Source: Acanthamoeba lenticulata
Lineage: Eukaryota > Discosea > Longamoebia > Acanthamoebidae
Reading direction: 5' to 3'
Assembly: GCA_002179805.1 (NCBI GenBank)
Contig: NAVB01004447.1
Coordinates: 1 to 10,599, forward strand
DNA: 10,599 bases
Shown here: piece by piece, positions 7,588 through 10,599 of the stretch
Position numbering within the stretch: the first letter of the stretch is position 1
Layout: each line of letters begins with the position of its first letter
The notes under the pieces: generated by a model
The model's database searches: none
What the model saw: the letters and a program-made list of their open reading frames with translations, nothing else
Told to the model about the DNA's origin: nothing
Made by a program: the position numbers and the translations under genes

Positions 7588-7655
7588 CTTGAAGGCAAAG
7601 AAAGAAATCAAGGCAAAGAAAAACTATTTGTGGTCAAAATTGGAGGCGCGCCACA

Positions 7656-10599
7656 CTACGAGGACGAGGCCGAGGGCGACGGCAAGCTCAGGAGCTGGGC
7701 GAGGGTCTTGGGCGAGACGCCTCCAGCACCGCCGCCGCTGTCTTGCGTCGTCCCCGAACGCGCGACGGGCGTCTGGGGTCGCGACTCGAGGAGCTGCCAG
7801 TCGACCGCTCCGGCGCCGCTGGTGGCCAGCGCCAAGTGGCCCAGCCCCGCGTCGTAGTTTACATGCTTTGGATAATACAACCTGTCGCCCCCGGCCCCGT
7901 CGTTCATGTCGTGAGCACAGGTCAACACCATGGCGCGCGGGGGGAGGTTACGCACTTCATAATGGCCGTGATCCGGTCGATGATGGTGGCAAACGAGGGC
8001 CGGAGGTCGGCCTCGCCGGCCCAGCAGTCGCGGATGAGCTGCTCGAGCTCGGGGTGGCACGGCGGCAGCGGCGGACGCTCGCCGGCGATGATGCGCTGCT
8101 CCATCTTGCTGAAGAAGCGCTCGTCCTCGAAGAACTGCTTGCGGGCGAGCATCTCGTAGAGGACCACCGCGTAGGAGTACACATCTGCCTTTTCTGTGTA
8201 GATCCGGTCCTTCATCACCTCTGGCGCCAGCCACACTGAAAGAAAAAAAGAATAATAAAAAATATGAGCGGAATGCAAAGCATGCAGGACGCTCTGCGCA
8301 AGAGGGCGTACCTGGATTCTCAACCTTGCGGCCTGCGACTATGCCCGCCACCTGCTGGCATGTGCCAAAGTCGGCCACCTTGGCCACCACAGCCGCGTGC
8401 TTGGAGATGTCCATTAACTGTGTACAATCCACAGTCAGTTAATAATGATTAAATAATTAAATAATAATGAAATTGAATAATAATAATAAAAAACGAACCA
8501 GAACGTTGGGGCTCTTGAGGTCACGGTGGATGACGGGCGGGTTGGCCGCGTGGAGGAAGGCGCAGCCCTTGGCGATGTCCTTGGCGATCTTGAGCATGAG
8601 CACGCCCCATCGCTTCTGCACGCGGCGCCGCTGGGGCTCCCACTCGTCGCGGTGGAGGAACTGGAAGAGGTCGCCCTCGCGCATGTACTCGAGCACGATG
8701 CAGCACGGGTTGAGCGTGTAGCCCCGCAGGCCCAGCAGGTTCGGGTGGTGAAGGCCGCTCATCATCCAGATCTCCCGTCGGAACTCTTCAAACGAGCGAA
8801 GCGGATTCTTCAGCTTCTTGATGGCCACCTCCGACCCGTCCGTCTTGAGCGTGCCCTGATAGACGAGCGAGTAGGCGCCCTCGCCCAGCGGCCGGCCAAA
8901 GGTCATGTCCTCGTACTTGACGCGTGACGACTGCAGGTGCGACATGGCCAGATCCGGCGCCAGCAGCGACACACGCACGGGCGGGCCCTTGGCTCCCTCG
9001 GCTGGCGTGGCACCGATGCTGACGTCAGCATCGTTCATCTTCTCGGCCACCAACGGATTGGGGGGGGGGGATGTAGGCCGGCTTACCGACGTCCTTGGTA
9101 CAACGGAGGAACATGCGGTTGTGGATGACCGCCCGCTGGCACGTTTCGATGGCAAAGTGGTGGGCCTCCTTCACCGTGTCTCGCAGGCAGTGGATGCACG
9201 GCACCATCACCTTGGACTGAAGGGAGAGACACGTCGCGCCAGGTCATGCCACGTCATCACACTGGCCAGGCCAGGCCAGGCCAGGAGAGCCGAGGAGGCG
9301 TACCATCTTCTTGGTCTGGTACCAGTCCTCGACGAGGGCGTCGAGGGTGTGGATGATGACCACCATGGACGAGGCCTCGTCGGAGGCCTTGACCCCCGCG
9401 AGCCAGTTCGTGTGCGTGCGCTTGCGCACTTGGATCGAGATCCGGTTCTCCTTGGGGAAAATCTCCACCAAAATCTTTTCCTCCTTCCCGCGTCGGCTCG
9501 CCCGTTTCCGCTGCACCGCCGTCAGTCAATAAAATAATAATAATAAATAACAATAATTGAATATTCAAAAAAAAAAATAATATAAAACTGTCAAGATAAA
9601 TAGAAGCGAACCCAGGCAAGGAGCATGCCGGTGCGCCAGTAGACCTGCGGCTCGAACTTGCCGTCGGCCAGTACGCGCGCCATGAGCCGACCAAAGAAGC
9701 CGTTGGGCATGAAGGCAAACAGGTAGGTCCGGCCGAACTGGTAGACGTCGCCGGCGGCCTCAGGCGCTTCGTCGGTCGTCGACGACGATGTCGACGGCGT
9801 CGTTTCGATCGGCTTGACGATGGCCGAGCCGACCTGCGACGGATCGCTGCCGGGCTTCGTCCGGAAGTGGTTCGGCATGAGCGTCACCGCGCGGCGCTTC
9901 GTTTCCTTCTTTTCCTTCTTCTTTTTCTTCTTGTCGTTGGTCGTCGTCGTCGTTGGACTCGTATTGGAGGCGTCGCCGCTGTGACTGCTCCCGCTCTCGT
10001 CGTTCTCGCTGCTGTCGGCCAGCTCGCTGCTGAGGCTGTAGGGCAGCCCCGGCCGCCGATGCCTGGGCGAGGCCAAGGTGGTGGCAGCTGGCAAGGACGG
10101 CTCGTCGTTGATCTCCCACTCGACCTCGTTGTCTTCGTTGTCCGAGAGGTCAAACGTGGTCAACTCTGAGCACTCGGTCTCCTCGCCCGCTTCGCTCACG
10201 AAACCCTCCTGCTCTGTCGTCGCGGCCGCCAAGGCGGAGAGGTTGAGGTCGTGCTTGATCTTCGTCTTCGTCATGATTGTCGACTTGATTTTCGTTTTTG
10301 TCTTGGCTTTCTTCTTCGTTTTCTTGTCCTTCTTGAGCACGTCGCCGACGGCGGGCGTGTCGATCTCGAGCGAGACATGCTCGGCGTCGGCATCGGCGTC
10401 GCCCTCGCCCTCGACGTGGTTTTCGGTGTCGGGCTTGTTCCAGCGCTGGATCTGGGCGTTGAGCGAGACCTCGAGCGTGAGCTCCCGCTCGCGCTCCTCT
10501 TCGCGCTCGAGCACACGCCGGTCGCGCTCTCGCTCGAACTCGGCAAAGACCTTCCTCATGTAGGAAAACATCACCGGCTTCTCCTCCGGAAGAATCGAA
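7656..10599 (-). CDS. Roco-family protein, 3' part: COR domain, long insertion, protein kinase; frame broken in a C11 run; 5' end outside window
   Basis: Exons are >10599-9612, 9510-9304, 9216-8499, 8417-8312, 8235-7952 and 7865-7656; introns are 76-101 nt, GT-AG. The first visible residues (S-I-L-P-E-E-K-P) match the end of COR-A. COR-B follows about 275 residues later: F-M-P-N-G-F-F-G-R-L-M, V-Y-W-R-T-G, I-H-T-L-D-A-L-V-E-D-W-Y and M-V-P-C-I-H-C. The kinase domain is complete: glycine loop G-E-G-A-Y-S-L-V, V-A-I-K, alpha-C E in R-R-E-I-W, H-R-D-L-K-S-P-N, D-F-G, the W-L-A-P-E segment and D-V-Y-S-Y. A Ser/Gly-rich tail of about 70 residues ends at TAG 7656. Roco proteins couple a Roc GTPase and COR dimerisation module to a kinase, often in chemotaxis and cytoskeletal control. 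Exon 3 is 718 nt where phase 0 at both ends requires a multiple of three; the extra base is in the C11 run at 9060-9070. The last intron's acceptor (7866) could instead lie about 20 bases upstream. Confidence 0.9.
9060..9070. other. C11/G11 homopolymer with apparent one-base frameshift in the Roco gene
   Basis: On the minus strand the COR-side frame enters the run as Y-I-P-P-P and leaves it as Q-S-V-G-G, hitting TGA at about 9025. The kinase-side frame leaves it as P-P-P-N-P-L-V-A-E-K. With ten C instead of eleven the two halves are one frame. No intron with matching phases fits across the run. Confidence 0.85.
9264..9285. repeat. Short tandem repeat GGCCA in a Roco intron
   Basis: Four copies of GGCCA plus GG lie inside the 87-nt intron at 9217-9303. 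The repeat is a simple-sequence expansion close to the donor and changes no coding sequence. Confidence 0.9.
9747..10574 (-). other. Low-complexity charged insertion within the Roco COR domain
   Basis: This in-frame exon segment of about 275 codons lies between the COR-A end and COR-B. It contains an E/R-rich helix-like start (R-E-R-D-R-R-V-L-E-R-E-E-E-R-E), an acidic D/A stretch, a K/T-rich run (K-K-D-K-K-T-K-K-K-A-K-T-K-T-K), a Ser/Asp/Glu-rich region and a poly-T to poly-K block (T-T-T-T-T-N-D-K-K-K-K-K-K). It is probably disordered and is rich in possible phosphorylation sites. Codon use is GC-rich as in the rest of the exon, so it is coding, not an unspliced intron. Confidence 0.7.

Noticed and set aside
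7460..8239. Plus-strand open frame opposite the kinase C-lobe
   Set aside because: It is the antisense of conserved kinase motifs and shows Arg/Ala-rich composition typical of shadow frames.
9071..9110. GTAAGC donor near the C11 run as an intron explaining the Roco frame change
   Set aside because: The donor is phase 1 (GTC-G/GTAAGC), but no nearby AG gives the matching phase with a pyrimidine tract, and the sequence through the run reads as protein once one C is discounted.

Overview
The window looks like nuclear DNA of a compact, GC-rich protist genome, most probably an amoebozoan of the Acanthamoeba type. That call is inference. It rests on GC-rich coding exons with C or G in most third positions, short introns (65-151 nt, several AT- or pyrimidine-rich) with GT-AG borders, genes only tens to hundreds of bases apart, and the protein families present (a Roco kinase, a single-C2 protein, a C-X2-C-X18-C-X2-C GATA finger). 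No bacterial operon signals, tRNA, rRNA, CRISPR or transposon were recognised.

Layout from left to right. A homopurine GAGAGAAA microsatellite fills 1-139. On the minus strand follow a small secreted protein with 19-21-residue Thr/Ser/Glu repeats (141-659), a two-exon type II membrane glycosyltransferase-like protein (1069-3355), a two-exon single-C2-domain protein (3714-4156) and a three-exon GATA zinc-finger protein (4498-6123). A shared upstream region of about 480 bp separates the GATA gene from the only plus-strand gene, a short reticulon-like membrane protein (6603-7033) that needs a one-base correction to read through. It converges, with 9 bp between stop codons, on a three-exon minus-strand coiled-coil protein of unknown function (7043-7587) that appears to use a GC-AG intron. 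From 7656 to the right edge and beyond runs the 3' part of a Roco-family gene: end of COR-A, a very long charged insertion, COR-B, and a complete protein kinase domain with a short tail. Its Roc GTPase and any leucine-rich repeats would lie outside the window.

The genes do not form an obvious pathway. They read as neighbours in a gene-dense locus: cell-surface or secretory proteins (secreted repeat protein, glycosyltransferase, reticulon), Ca2+/membrane and kinase signalling (C2 protein, Roco), and one transcription factor. The strongest observations are an 11-C homopolymer that breaks the Roco reading frame between COR and kinase (the exon is 718 nt, one more than a multiple of three), the roughly 275-residue insertion inside COR, the apparent GC-AG intron, and the near-overlap of gene ends. 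I found no convincing evidence of a wholly new system. Exon borders come from reading frames, splice motifs and family alignments done by eye, not from transcripts.
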